Below are positions 1 to 8,542 of a stretch of 54,968 nt of DNA, in pieces. The notes below the pieces were generated by a model. It was not told the DNA's origin. It saw only the letters and a list, made by a program, of their open reading frames with translations, and ran no database searches. Source of the stretch: an uncultured Siphonobacter sp. (GTDB lineage: Bacteria; Bacteroidota; Bacteroidia; Cytophagales; Spirosomataceae); NCBI GenBank assembly GCA_913774715.1, contig CAJYHS010000026.1, forward strand, positions 1-54,968, written 5' to 3'. Position 1 is the first letter of the stretch; the number at the start of each line of letters is the position of its first letter. The translations under genes and the position numbers were made by a program.

Positions 1-510
1 AATCAGCCTGTATTGGAGACTTACCTTAATCTGAATAACGGAGCAACGCGTACCTTCTCCGGACTCGTTCAGAAAACGGTTCGTCTTCAGATTTTCCGGG
101 CCAATAATCACTACGGTGGGGACCAGACGACTCCCATTTACACCTCCGCTCCGATTGACCTTTGCGATAGCCGGACGGTTGTTGCTCCCGTAAGTTTCGC
201 CACTCCTCCTACTACGTTAAACGTTGAACTGGTTGTTAAATGTCCTGAGGGTAAAGAAGTAGACGAGTCTAAACTTCCAGCTAATCTCTACATTCAATAT
301 CAGGTAGTAGGTACCGATGTATGGCGTGATTTGATTACCATGACTCGGAGTGTTCGGGAAGTGGCTTCTAACAAACTGGAAATGGGCAAACGTTATCGTT
401 TCCGGGCAACGCCTAACCCTGCGATTGGCTGGCCTCTAACCCAACGAGATACGTTATTAAATACGACAACTTATCGTTTGAACATTGAGTCAGATAACTT
501 CTGTAGATAA
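1..510 (+). CDS. C-terminal part of an unidentified exported or surface protein (5' end outside window)
   Basis: The reading frame is open from the first base and ends at a TAA at 508-510, so this is the last ~169 codons of a longer gene. No family is recognised. The visible part is beta-rich, with many Thr, Val and Asn residues, a pair of Cys near the middle (CDSRT and VKCPEG) and one near the C-terminus (DNFCR). Such composition fits a secreted or surface-anchored beta-sandwich protein, but this is inference. A TTG at 13 could be read as a start, but the open frame upstream makes a truncated gene more likely. It converges on the efflux operon and shares its terminator hairpin. Confidence 0.6.
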   Translation, partial: NQPVLETYLNLNNGATRTFSGLVQKTVRLQIFRANNHYGGDQTTPIYTSAPIDLCDSRTVVAPVSFATPPTTLNVELVVKCPEGKEVDESKLPANLYIQYQVVGTDVWRDLITMTRSVREVASNKLEMGKRYRFRATPNPAIGWPLTQRDTLLNTTTYRLNIESDNFCR

Positions 511-581
511 ATAAATATCCATTCAATAAAAGACCCCGGCTCAACTAATGAGCCGGGGTCTTTTATTGAATGGATATTTAT
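511..581. terminator. Bidirectional terminator with a perfect 33-bp stem
   Basis: Bases 511-543 and 549-581 are perfectly complementary around a 5-base loop (544-548). The core is GACCCCGGCTCA, flanked by A-rich and T-rich arms, so a U-tract follows the GC stem in both directions. It lies between the convergent gene ending at 510 and the efflux adaptor gene ending at 590, and can terminate both. Confidence 0.9.
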
Positions 582-589
582 ATGACGTT

Positions 590-1720
590 TTATTTCTGGA
601 TCGTTTGTCCGTCACGAACCTCTTCTGAAGCTTTTTTAACCAAAACGTCTCCCGCCTTTACGTCTCCGAAAACTTCGACCAGGCTATCCAGCGTATTACC
701 CGTATCTACCGTTATCCACTGAGCCTTATCGCCATTTAAGCGAATAACAAACACTTTTTCGGATGAAGTCACGACCGAACTTTTAGGGACAAACAAAGTC
801 GCCTGCGAACGTTCGACCGGTAACTTTACCTGAGCATACATGCCCGCTTTAAGCTCTCCTTTGGCATTCGGAATGTCAAATTCAGCCATCATCGAGCGTT
901 TATCCTGTTGCAGGCTTTCGGCACTCCGAGCCAGTGAGCCTTTGAAAATCCGCTCGGGAATGGCGTTCACCATAAACTCTACCGAGCTCTTCTTATGTAA
1001 CTGATTTGCGTAGGCTTCGGGAATGGCTACGGTCAGACGTAGCGTTCGGGTATCTTCCAGCACGAGCAAAGGTTTTCCGGCATCGCCCGCTCCTACCAAT
1101 GCTCCCGGACTGATATTCCGTTCGATAATTATGCCGTCGAACGGAGCGGTAATGGTCAGGTATTGCTTTAAATCCTGTTTGCTGCGAAGATTAGCTTTAG
1201 CGGCTTGGACGCTTTCCTGAGCCACCATCACCAGAGCACTATCGGCATCCATCTTTGACTGAGCCTGATCGATTTCATTGAGCGAAATGGCCCCTTCCAC
1301 TCGATTGGTTTCAACCAGCCGTCGATAGGTCAGGCGGCTGGCCCGGTATTTCGATTGCTGCTGGATGAGGTTCGCCTGTTGAGCCTGCACCTGAGCCTGG
1401 GCTTGGTTGACTTCCGAGAGTACTTCGGGGGCATCAAGCTGAACCAACACCTGCCCTTTTCGAACCCAGGTGCCCCGATCTACCTTGACCTGACTGGCGA
1501 AGCCTTTCACTTTCGCGTAGAGATTGACCCGGTTCCAGGGTAATAGTTCACCCGGCAGGGTTACGTTTTTACTCGGCTGCATTTCCCGAACTTCGGTCAT
1601 TTCCAGTTTCACGGGTGCCGCCGCTTTCATTTCCGTTTTTTTGTTCTCGCTACCTGCGGGTGTGCAGGCATATAAGCTGGCTATGGCGGGAAAAATTAGC
1701 CAATAATTCATGCGTTTCAT
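590..1720 (-). CDS. Efflux RND transporter periplasmic adaptor subunit (membrane fusion lipoprotein)
   Basis: A 376-residue HlyD/AcrA-type adaptor that would link the inner-membrane pump encoded upstream to the outer-membrane channel. The N-terminus has a lipoprotein signal with lipobox Cys at residue 19 (SLYAC). A barrel-sandwich half near residues 60-95 (WVRKGQVLVQLDAPE) is followed by an Ala/Gln-rich alpha-hairpin at about 95-185, the second lipoyl half (TAPFDGIIIERNISPGALV) and a C-terminal beta-barrel. It is the last gene of the tolC-pump-adaptor operon, and its start overlaps the pump stop by 4 bases (ATGA), which implies translational coupling. The substrate cannot be told from the sequence. 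Confidence 0.92.
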   Translation of the reverse strand: MKRMNYWLIFPAIASLYACTPAGSENKKTEMKAAAPVKLEMTEVREMQPSKNVTLPGELLPWNRVNLYAKVKGFASQVKVDRGTWVRKGQVLVQLDAPEVLSEVNQAQAQVQAQQANLIQQQSKYRASRLTYRRLVETNRVEGAISLNEIDQAQSKMDADSALVMVAQESVQAAKANLRSKQDLKQYLTITAPFDGIIIERNISPGALVGAGDAGKPLLVLEDTRTLRLTVAIPEAYANQLHKKSSVEFMVNAIPERIFKGSLARSAESLQQDKRSMMAEFDIPNAKGELKAGMYAQVKLPVERSQATLFVPKSSVVTSSEKVFVIRLNGDKAQWITVDTGNTLDSLVEVFGDVKAGDVLVKKASEEVRDGQTIQK

Positions 1721-4700
1721 GCGATTTCCTCCTGAGCTTGAAGTTTATAATATTTGCTTTCGGGATCTTCAGGATCCAGTGATACCGACTGTAAAGAAGC
1801 TTTTGCCTGCACCTGCGTGAACACGCAAGGGAGAATTAAGAGAGCGGCCAGCGTCGAGGCAACCAGGCCCCCTATTACGGCCTGACCAAGTGGGGCAATC
1901 TGATCGCCGCCTTCACCCAGACCCGAGGCCATGGGTAACATACCCGCCACCATGGCAATACTGGTCATCAGGATGGGACGAATCCGGCTACCCGCCGCCA
2001 GAATAACGGCCCGGCGGGCATTACCCAGGGATATCCGCAAATTCTCCGCATTGGTTACCATCAGAATGGCGTTGGCTACGGATACGCCAACGGACATAAT
2101 CAATCCCATGTACGATTGCAAATTGAGCGTGGCCCCACAGGCTAGTAACATTACCAAGGCTCCAGCTACTACTGCCGGAACTGCCGAGAGAATCACCAGT
2201 GATAACTTCATCGACTGATAATTAGCACTGAGTAACAGGAAGATAATTACAATCGCCACCATCAATCCTGTTTGTAACCCTGATAAGGTATCGGTTAATA
2301 GCTGAGTCTGGCCTTTCATTTCCACAATGACCCCGCGAGGTGGATCGCCCGCGTCTTTGATGGCTTGTTGTACCGCTTTCTGAGCCGTTCCTAAATCAAT
2401 GTTCTGGAGGTTGGCATTAATCGTTACCAGTCGGTTAGGCCCGGCCCGATCGTATTCACCCGGAGCCGTTTCTTCGGTAAAGTGAGCCACATCTGATAAG
2501 ACCGGATGCATTTCCCCGGATCGCAGCGGAATATTCCCAATCTCATTCGCCGAAGTCATCAAATACTCTGGAATCTGAACCTGCACCTGATAAGCCAGCC
2601 CTTTCGAATCATCGAGCCAGAGGTTTTTATCGGTGAAACGACTTGATGAAGTAGCCGCCACCATCGAACGAGCTACCTGTGAAGAGGTTACCCCCAATTG
2701 TCCGGCCCGCTCGCGATCCATCGTTACTTTCAATACCGGATATTCCAGCGGCTGAGCAATTTGCACATCCCGCAGGAAATCAATCTTCTGCATGTTAGCT
2801 TTGATCAGATTTGCGAAACGTCCGGCTTCTTTCAGGTCTTTCGCTGCCACGCTTACCTCAATTGGTGTAGCCGATCCCTGGCTCATCATTTTATCCGTTA
2901 GCTCAATCGGTTCGAAAGAAATTCGGGCGTTAGGTAACTCTTTGGCAATTCTCCGACGCAATTCTTCCTTCAGGTTATCCATTTTTACGTGATAATCCTC
3001 TTTCAGAGAAACCTGCATCACCGCTTCATGCGGGCCACTATTAAAGACGAAAATATTAGAAGTGCCATAACTCGAAGGCACCGTTCCGACGTAAGCCGAC
3101 GAAATTTCAAGATTCTCGGGACCAACAGCTTCCTTAATAATATCCAGTACTTTCAGCGTTGCCGTTTCGGTTCGTTCCACTCGTGTTCCATCGGGCACCC
3201 GCAATCGCATCTGAAACTGATGGCTATTCCCATGCGGCAGGATGTCCGTACCCAACCATTGAAAGCAGCCTACGATCAACGCAACACTTCCAATCAAATA
3301 CACGGGCACTACCCACTTCCGGCGTTGCACCAGCTTTTCCAGAAAACGGGTGTAACGATGTTTGAAACGATCAAAGCCACTTTCGGGAACGGGTGGATGC
3401 AGGTCTTCTTCTACGACTGAATGTATTTCCCGACTGTCCAGAGCCATCGTTGGAGCTTCGTGTGCAGGATGGGATTTCAATAACCAGTTAGAAAGCACCG
3501 GCACCAGCGTTTGCGACAGTATGAAGGAAGCAATCATGGCAAACCCTACCGAAAGCGACAAGGGTAAGAACATGGACTTCGGTACGCCCGTCATCACAAA
3601 GGCGGGGGCAAATACGGCCAAAATGGCTAACAGAATCAGGAATTCCGGGAAAATGATTTCCTTACACGCGTCCCAAATGGCTTCGGCTTTGGGTTTACCC
3701 ATTTCCAAATGCTGGTGAATATTTTCAATGGTAACGGTGGCCTGATCGACCAGAATCCCCACAGCCAGAGCCAGCCCGGAAAGCGTCATGGTGTTAATCG
3801 ACTGCCCGAACAGATTCAGCATCATCACCGCAATCATGACTGAAATGGGAATGGTTAACACTACAATGATCACACTCCGCCAGTCCCGCAGGAAGAGTAA
3901 TACCATCAAACCCGTTAGTAAAGCACCCAGCACCCCTTCGGTAACCAGACTTTTTAAAGCATTGGTTACGTAAACGGACTGATCGAACTCATAGGAAATC
4001 TTCACGTCTTCGGGTACGGATTTCTGAATTTCGGGTAAAGCATTTTTCAGGTTAGTAACGACCTGAAGTGTCGAAGCATCCGATTTTTTGACGACTGGAA
4101 TATACACCGCCCGGCGACCATTGACGAGGGCATAACTCACCGTTACGTCTGCTCCGTCTTCCACCGTACCGATGTCCCGCACAAAAACCGTAGGGCCAGA
4201 GCCTGTACGAATGGGAATATTCAGAAAATCTTCAGGCTTCTGCACCAGCGAGTTTACGGGAGTCATTACGGCCTTATCGCCTACCCGGATGTTACCCGCG
4301 GGCGAAGGCTGGTTATTACTCACAATGGATTTAATAACCTCTTCAGGCGTTAACTGATAACTCTGAATTTTCTTGGGATCGACCCGAACGACGATGGTAC
4401 GCTGGTTACCTCCAAACGGCGGCGGACTGGATACGCCTTCAATTCGTGAGAACATCGGACGTACCCGTGAAGACGCGTAATCCTGAATTTCGTTCAGCGA
4501 ACGGGTTTCGCTTTCAAACACCAGCTGCCCCACCGGAACAGAACTGGCATCAAAACGAACGACCTGTGGCGGCACGGTGCCTTCGGGCATGTAGGCTTTC
4601 GCCCTCGACACGTTATTGGCAACCTCTGCCGCTGCCTGTGCCATGTCCGTGCCGGGATAAAACTGAAGCTTAATGAGGGATAAACCCTGAATGGTTTTCA

Positions 4701-4947
4701 CGTCTACATCCTTAATACCGGAGACGTAAAGAAAGTGATCCTGGTAACGGGTGGCAATAAAGCCGTCCATCTGGTCGGGGGCCATCCCGCCGTAGGGCTG
4801 CACGACATAAATAGTCGGCAGGTCCAGATCAGGAAAAATATCGACCGGGATAGTTCGCAGCGAGAGTACTGAAAAAAACAGTAGCCCCACCACCGCCACC
4901 ACAATTGCCACAGGCTTTCGTAAAGCAGATCTGATGAGTTGATGCAT
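1717..4947 (-). CDS. Efflux RND transporter permease subunit
   Basis: A 1,076-residue AcrB/CzcA-superfamily inner-membrane proton antiporter. It has the duplicated layout: a first membrane helix at about 12-30, a periplasmic porter region, a helix bundle at ~335-500, a second porter region and a second bundle at ~860-1040. The TM4 motif reads GILVDQATVTIENI with one acidic residue (Asp401) where AcrB has two, as in heavy-metal-type pumps. The frame extends 17 codons upstream to 4998, but that extension is coded by one arm of an intergenic inverted repeat (4960-4983). I therefore place the start at the ATG 4945-4947 (MHQLIRSALRKP), which opens directly into the typical RND N-terminus. No clear Shine-Dalgarno is present. 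Substrate unknown. Confidence 0.92.
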   Translation of the reverse strand: MHQLIRSALRKPVAIVVAVVGLLFFSVLSLRTIPVDIFPDLDLPTIYVVQPYGGMAPDQMDGFIATRYQDHFLYVSGIKDVDVKTIQGLSLIKLQFYPGTDMAQAAAEVANNVSRAKAYMPEGTVPPQVVRFDASSVPVGQLVFESETRSLNEIQDYASSRVRPMFSRIEGVSSPPPFGGNQRTIVVRVDPKKIQSYQLTPEEVIKSIVSNNQPSPAGNIRVGDKAVMTPVNSLVQKPEDFLNIPIRTGSGPTVFVRDIGTVEDGADVTVSYALVNGRRAVYIPVVKKSDASTLQVVTNLKNALPEIQKSVPEDVKISYEFDQSVYVTNALKSLVTEGVLGALLTGLMVLLFLRDWRSVIIVVLTIPISVMIAVMMLNLFGQSINTMTLSGLALAVGILVDQATVTIENIHQHLEMGKPKAEAIWDACKEIIFPEFLILLAILAVFAPAFVMTGVPKSMFLPLSLSVGFAMIASFILSQTLVPVLSNWLLKSHPAHEAPTMALDSREIHSVVEEDLHPPVPESGFDRFKHRYTRFLEKLVQRRKWVVPVYLIGSVALIVGCFQWLGTDILPHGNSHQFQMRLRVPDGTRVERTETATLKVLDIIKEAVGPENLEISSAYVGTVPSSYGTSNIFVFNSGPHEAVMQVSLKEDYHVKMDNLKEELRRRIAKELPNARISFEPIELTDKMMSQGSATPIEVSVAAKDLKEAGRFANLIKANMQKIDFLRDVQIAQPLEYPVLKVTMDRERAGQLGVTSSQVARSMVAATSSSRFTDKNLWLDDSKGLAYQVQVQIPEYLMTSANEIGNIPLRSGEMHPVLSDVAHFTEETAPGEYDRAGPNRLVTINANLQNIDLGTAQKAVQQAIKDAGDPPRGVIVEMKGQTQLLTDTLSGLQTGLMVAIVIIFLLLSANYQSMKLSLVILSAVPAVVAGALVMLLACGATLNLQSYMGLIMSVGVSVANAILMVTNAENLRISLGNARRAVILAAGSRIRPILMTSIAMVAGMLPMASGLGEGGDQIAPLGQAVIGGLVASTLAALLILPCVFTQVQAKASLQSVSLDPEDPESKYYKLQAQEEIA

Positions 4948-4959
4948 AGCTTGTTTCGC

Positions 4960-5054
4960 GTTTTGAGTTTGGGGTTTTGAGTTTCGAGCGGTTGCCATTA
5001 AGGTTTTGAGTTATTACTTGGCTGACTTCCAACTCAAAACCCCAAACTCAAAAC
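4960..5054. repeat. Intergenic inverted repeat, perfect 24-bp arms
   Basis: Bases 4960-4983 and 5031-5054 are exact reverse complements, built from GTTTTGAG and GTTTGGGG-like words, with a 47-base spacer. The element fills the gap between tolC and the pump gene and has no T-tract, so it is not a typical terminator. Similar word composition recurs at other gaps in this window. Confidence 0.85.
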
Positions 5055-5062
5055 ATCCAAAC

Positions 5063-6490
5063 TCATTTTACTTGATTTAGGAAGAGCGAGAGGTCACCTT
5101 CGGCGGCGGCGATGCGTAGCAGGGAACGCCAGGCGTTGCTGTTGGCTACGTAAGCGTCGACTTCGGCCCGATTAAGGGTCAGAAAGCTTTGGAGAACCGT
5201 GGGTAAATCGGCGAGACCGTTTTTGTAGCGAGCCTGAGCCTGATGATACGCCTGACGAGCGGCCTGTAACTGCACAGGAGCCTGACGAGCCTGTTCCATC
5301 GCGACGTTAAACTGCGTTTCTGATTCTCGCGTCAGTCGTTGTAAACGATTATTCTGTTCCTGGTATAAATGCTGAAACCGTTCCGTTTGGGCTACATCAC
5401 CCCGGTATTCCCGCTTGATTCGTAAGGCATTGGTCAGATTCCAGCGGGCCGAAACGCCAAAGAGGTAATTACCCACCTGATATTTTATCCCATTTGAGAG
5501 ATCCGTTCGGTATACATCGCCATTGTTTTGAACCCCCGAACCTCTGGCCCAACCTGCTCCCACCAGCGAAATAGTAGGCCATAAGGAACGATGCGTCGCA
5601 ATGCTGCGGGCCGTAGCCCAGTCCACCTGACTTCTCTGAAAACGTAAGGCAGGATGATTTAAGAATAGGCTGTCACTAGCGGAAGGTGAAGCGGGTAAGC
5701 TGGTATAAAAACGAAGGCTATCGATCTGAAGATGATCTTCAACCAGACCCGTTAATTCAGAAAGCTGGAGGCGTTGAACCTGTTCCCGCTGTTGACTTTC
5801 AAGTAATAACATCCGGGCTCGGGAAGCCTCGGCTGTTGCCAAAGAACTGTCTACACCAGGACGCATGCCGGAACGAACGCCAGAATCCACAATTTGCTTG
5901 AACGTAATTGCCCGATCTAGGTTGCGTCGCTGAATTTCAACGAGTTTCTGATTAATCAGCAAAACCAGATACGCATCCGATACGCGAATCTGATGCTGGA
6001 AGATTTCGTTCTGATAATCTTCCTGAGCACGGGTCACTTCGGCATCGGCGGCCCGAATGCTGGCCTTCACGCGACCAAAGTTGATGAGCCGCCATTCGGC
6101 TACTGCCGTTGTAAAACTGCCGAAGACCCCTTCATAATTATTTTCAGGCCGAACGCCACCGGAAATAGCGACGTTGGTTCCTTCGGTATTAAAAACCGAA
6201 CCGGTAATGCTGTTATTCGTGGCGTAATTATACTGATGCTGAACCGTCAGAATAGGTAACCGTTCGGTTAGAGCCGCCGATTTTCGTTGCTGAGCACTCT
6301 CTATTTCTGATTGCTTGGATTTCAGAAAAGGAAATTGCTTTACACTACGGTCTAATACCTGCGAGAGCGTTTGCACCTGAGCCGATACGGGCAAAGTGCC
6401 GATTAATAAGTACAGCAAAAGCCGATGCTTTAGTTTCGGAAGAAAACTTTGGGCACGGAAGAAGTGGAGAGGAAGACCATTCATACGCAT
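5063..6490 (-). CDS. TolC family outer membrane efflux protein
   Basis: A 475-residue outer-membrane factor forming the exit duct of the efflux system. A long N-region precedes a hydrophobic signal segment (about 24-36) ending in SAQ. Two repeated alpha-helical/beta halves follow, rich in Gln, Ala and Arg, as in TolC proteins (for example QARQAPVQLQAARQAYHQAQ near residue 400). It is the first gene of the operon (tolC, pump, adaptor on the minus strand), with a 115-base gap holding an inverted repeat before the pump. The start could also be the Met at residue 3 (6484). Length and gene order are usual for Bacteroidota RND operons. Confidence 0.9.
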   Translation of the reverse strand: MRMNGLPLHFFRAQSFLPKLKHRLLLYLLIGTLPVSAQVQTLSQVLDRSVKQFPFLKSKQSEIESAQQRKSAALTERLPILTVQHQYNYATNNSITGSVFNTEGTNVAISGGVRPENNYEGVFGSFTTAVAEWRLINFGRVKASIRAADAEVTRAQEDYQNEIFQHQIRVSDAYLVLLINQKLVEIQRRNLDRAITFKQIVDSGVRSGMRPGVDSSLATAEASRARMLLLESQQREQVQRLQLSELTGLVEDHLQIDSLRFYTSLPASPSASDSLFLNHPALRFQRSQVDWATARSIATHRSLWPTISLVGAGWARGSGVQNNGDVYRTDLSNGIKYQVGNYLFGVSARWNLTNALRIKREYRGDVAQTERFQHLYQEQNNRLQRLTRESETQFNVAMEQARQAPVQLQAARQAYHQAQARYKNGLADLPTVLQSFLTLNRAEVDAYVANSNAWRSLLRIAAAEGDLSLFLNQVK

Positions 6491-6662
6491 ACATCGACGT
6501 TTTAATTGCTCGGTCGATGTCTACAAAGCAAATGGCCAATTCTGGAAACATTTTGGAATGAGTTAGATGCCGTATTCCAAATTTTCAAATTGCTATTTCT
6601 GGATTAACATTACTTAAATGCCGTATGTACTTTCCGAAAGTGCTTCCTCATCTCCAGGTAAG

Positions 6663-6687
6663 CTCCTTCGCTTCGTTCAGCATGACA
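6663..6687 (-). repeat. Probable dispersed intergenic repeat (TGTCATGCTGAACGAAGCGA type)
   Basis: On the minus strand the segment begins TGTCATGCTGAACGAAGCGA and continues AGGAG. I recall this phrase, with small variations, as a common intergenic repeat in Cytophagales genomes. Only one copy lies in this window, so the repeat status rests on prior knowledge. Confidence 0.4.
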
Positions 6688-6700
6688 GCTTGACCTCATA

Positions 6701-6743
6701 AAAAGAAAACCTCCCGGCAGTTATTGCCGGGAGGTTTTCTTTT
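6701..6743 (-). terminator. Rho-independent terminator of the cysteine desulfurase gene
   Basis: A perfect 19-bp stem (6701-6719 with 6725-6743) with core CCTCCCGGCA and a 5-base loop. The A-rich left arm gives a U-tract on the minus strand, just after the stop codon of the desulfurase gene at 6764. Confidence 0.9.
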
Positions 6744-6763
6744 GAGATACTATTTATAAAAAT

Positions 6764-7912
6764 CTAGCTGACTTTTTCCACGCCCATAATTACCGCCAGT
6801 TTTTCAACAACGGTATCAATTTCTTCTTTCGTCGTGTATTTGGAGAAAGAAAAACGGGCCGATGGACGCGAAGGATCGGCTTTCAACGCTCTCAATACGT
6901 GAGAGCCTACGTCTGACCCACTGCTACAGGCAGAGCCACCGGATGCAGAAATACCTTCTATGTCGAGATTGAATAATAACATCTCGCTATCGGCAGTCGG
7001 GGGGAAGCTTACATTCAGCACCGTATATAAACTCTGCTCTGACGTTTCAGGGTCCCCATTAAAGCCAATTTCAGGAATCGCCTCTTTCAGACGGGCTATC
7101 ATGTGGGTTTTCAGTCCCTGAATGTACTGCTGGTGGTCAGCCATTTCAGCGTAAGCAATTTCCAGAGCTTTAGCCAGACCTACAATCCCATACACGTTTT
7201 CAGTACCGCCCCTCATGTTGCGTTCCTGAGCCCCCCCGTGAATGAAGGGAGGAATTTTCGTTCCTGCCTGCATATAAAGGAATCCAACCCCTTTAGGGCC
7301 GTGGAATTTATGAGCCGCTCCAACAATGAAATTGGTTTTCATTTGCTGAAGATCATGCTTGTAATGACCCATTGTCTGTACGGTATCAGAATGGAACAGA
7401 GCCTTATACTCCGTTGCCAGTTGACCTACCCGATCCAGATCCAGCAAATTACCAATTTCGTTATTCCCATGCATTAGGGAAATCAGACTCGGCTCGTTTG
7501 TTCTTAGTAATTCTTCCAGATGAGCGTAGTCCACATATCCTTTCGAATCCAGTTCTACAAGAGATACTTTCGCCAGTCCTTCCTTTTCCAGGTGTTCGGC
7601 AGTGTGCAGAACGGCGTGGTGCTCCAGGGGAGAGGTAATAATATGTTTGATGCCTTTGGAAAGTACCGTATTCCGAATTGCCGTGTTATCGGCTTCGGTA
7701 CCACCAGAGGTAAAGAAAATCTCAGAAGGAGAAGTGTTCAGTAATTCGGCTACTTTCTTACGGGCTTTCTCAATTGCCGAGCGAACTACCCGGCCATGAC
7801 CGTGAATAGAGGAGGGATTTCCAAACTGTTCCCGCATCAGGGGTAACATTTCTTCCAGAACCACCGGATCCAGCGGAGTGGTGGCTGCATTATCAAGATA
7901 AATTCTTTTCAT
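6764..7912 (-). CDS. Cysteine desulfurase (IscS/NifS family)
   Basis: A 382-residue PLP-dependent enzyme that removes sulfur from L-cysteine as an enzyme-bound persulfide for Fe-S clusters and tRNA thiolation. The N-terminal YLDNAATTPLD, the PLP-phosphate region SGGTEADNTAI (about 69-79), the Schiff-base lysine in AAHKFHGPKG (Lys202) and the persulfide cysteine in ASGGSACSSGSD (Cys329) are all visible. Length and motifs match class I NifS/IscS enzymes. It stands alone, without iscU or iscA beside it. Whether it serves Fe-S assembly or tRNA modification cannot be decided from context. Confidence 0.93.
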   Translation of the reverse strand: MKRIYLDNAATTPLDPVVLEEMLPLMREQFGNPSSIHGHGRVVRSAIEKARKKVAELLNTSPSEIFFTSGGTEADNTAIRNTVLSKGIKHIITSPLEHHAVLHTAEHLEKEGLAKVSLVELDSKGYVDYAHLEELLRTNEPSLISLMHGNNEIGNLLDLDRVGQLATEYKALFHSDTVQTMGHYKHDLQQMKTNFIVGAAHKFHGPKGVGFLYMQAGTKIPPFIHGGAQERNMRGGTENVYGIVGLAKALEIAYAEMADHQQYIQGLKTHMIARLKEAIPEIGFNGDPETSEQSLYTVLNVSFPPTADSEMLLFNLDIEGISASGGSACSSGSDVGSHVLRALKADPSRPSARFSFSKYTTKEEIDTVVEKLAVIMGVEKVS

Positions 7913-7972
7913 AAATGGGGATGCCTGCTAAAGCATGATATAACCTTCCAATCAGGGTGGTTTCCAGAACTA

Positions 7973-7980
7973 CAAATATA
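7973..7980 (-). promoter_or_regulatory. Possible -7 element for the cysteine desulfurase gene
   Basis: On the minus strand the bases read TATATTTG, an exact match to the Bacteroidota -7 consensus TAnnTTTG, 60 bases upstream of the ATG. No TTG is found at the usual -33 distance, so support is partial. Confidence 0.35.
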
Positions 7981-8451
7981 ATATGAGCGATTAGTAATGT
8001 CTTGATTTAATTATAACTCTGCAAGCGAGGTTATACCTTCAAAGACAGCCATGGTTTGTTCTCCAGATCGTTCACCGATCAAATCGTATACAAACATCCG
8101 TCAGGCATTTATAATATAAAATTTGGCTTATTTAACATTTACCAAATACTTTATAAGTTACACATTCCTGCCTAGGCCCAAAGCTTACAGATTGTTTTAA
8201 GGGGAATTTCCAGTCGAATAGCATCGTTCTTCTTTCCTGAACCAGGAATTCCCTCTTTAGATTCAGTAAAAATTATAATTCAATGCTTGTAGATGGAACT
8301 CTGGTATAAAAAAAATACAACACTATACTCACAGTAAACTTAACGATTATTTAACATTCCCTAAATTGTTCTTTTTCAATACAAAACTGACTAATTGTTA
8401 CAGATCAGAACGTTATTAAAAATATTTAAAGTGTACGTATCAAATTAAGAC

Positions 8452-8482
8452 TTGAAAAAAGACAAATTCCTGTGTTTCTTTG
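8452..8482 (+). promoter_or_regulatory. Possible promoter of the first Oar-like receptor gene
   Basis: TTG (8452-8454), a 20-base spacer and TTTCTTTG (8475-8482) fit the Bacteroidota pattern with one mismatch, 60 bases before the ATG. This is a pattern match only. Confidence 0.35.
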
Positions 8483-8542
8483 TATCGAATTTTTCTTTCC
8501 ACACACTGCAAAAAGTTCAATTTAAACTAAATTCCAAATTTC

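Larger units (their letters stand above)
7913..8542. other. 630-bp AT-rich intergenic region before the TonB receptor genes
   Basis: This gap between divergent genes carries no reading frame I can support. It is AT-rich, especially 8100-8540. It probably holds the promoter and long leader of the receptor gene at 8543: a TTG at 8452-8454 lies 20 bases before TTTCTTTG at 8475-8482, one mismatch from the Bacteroidota -33/-7 consensus. No riboswitch, RNA gene or hairpin is clear. Confidence 0.5.

Noticed and set aside
3989-5032. Upstream Met at 4998 and other frames on the plus strand over the RND gene
   Set aside because: The 17-residue extension is encoded mostly by an intergenic inverted repeat, and the plus-strand frames have no family pattern; they are shadows of the pump gene.
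8001-8542. A riboswitch or small RNA in the long leader before the TonB receptor
   Set aside because: No conserved riboswitch core or strong hairpin is visible; AT-rich sequence alone is not evidence.
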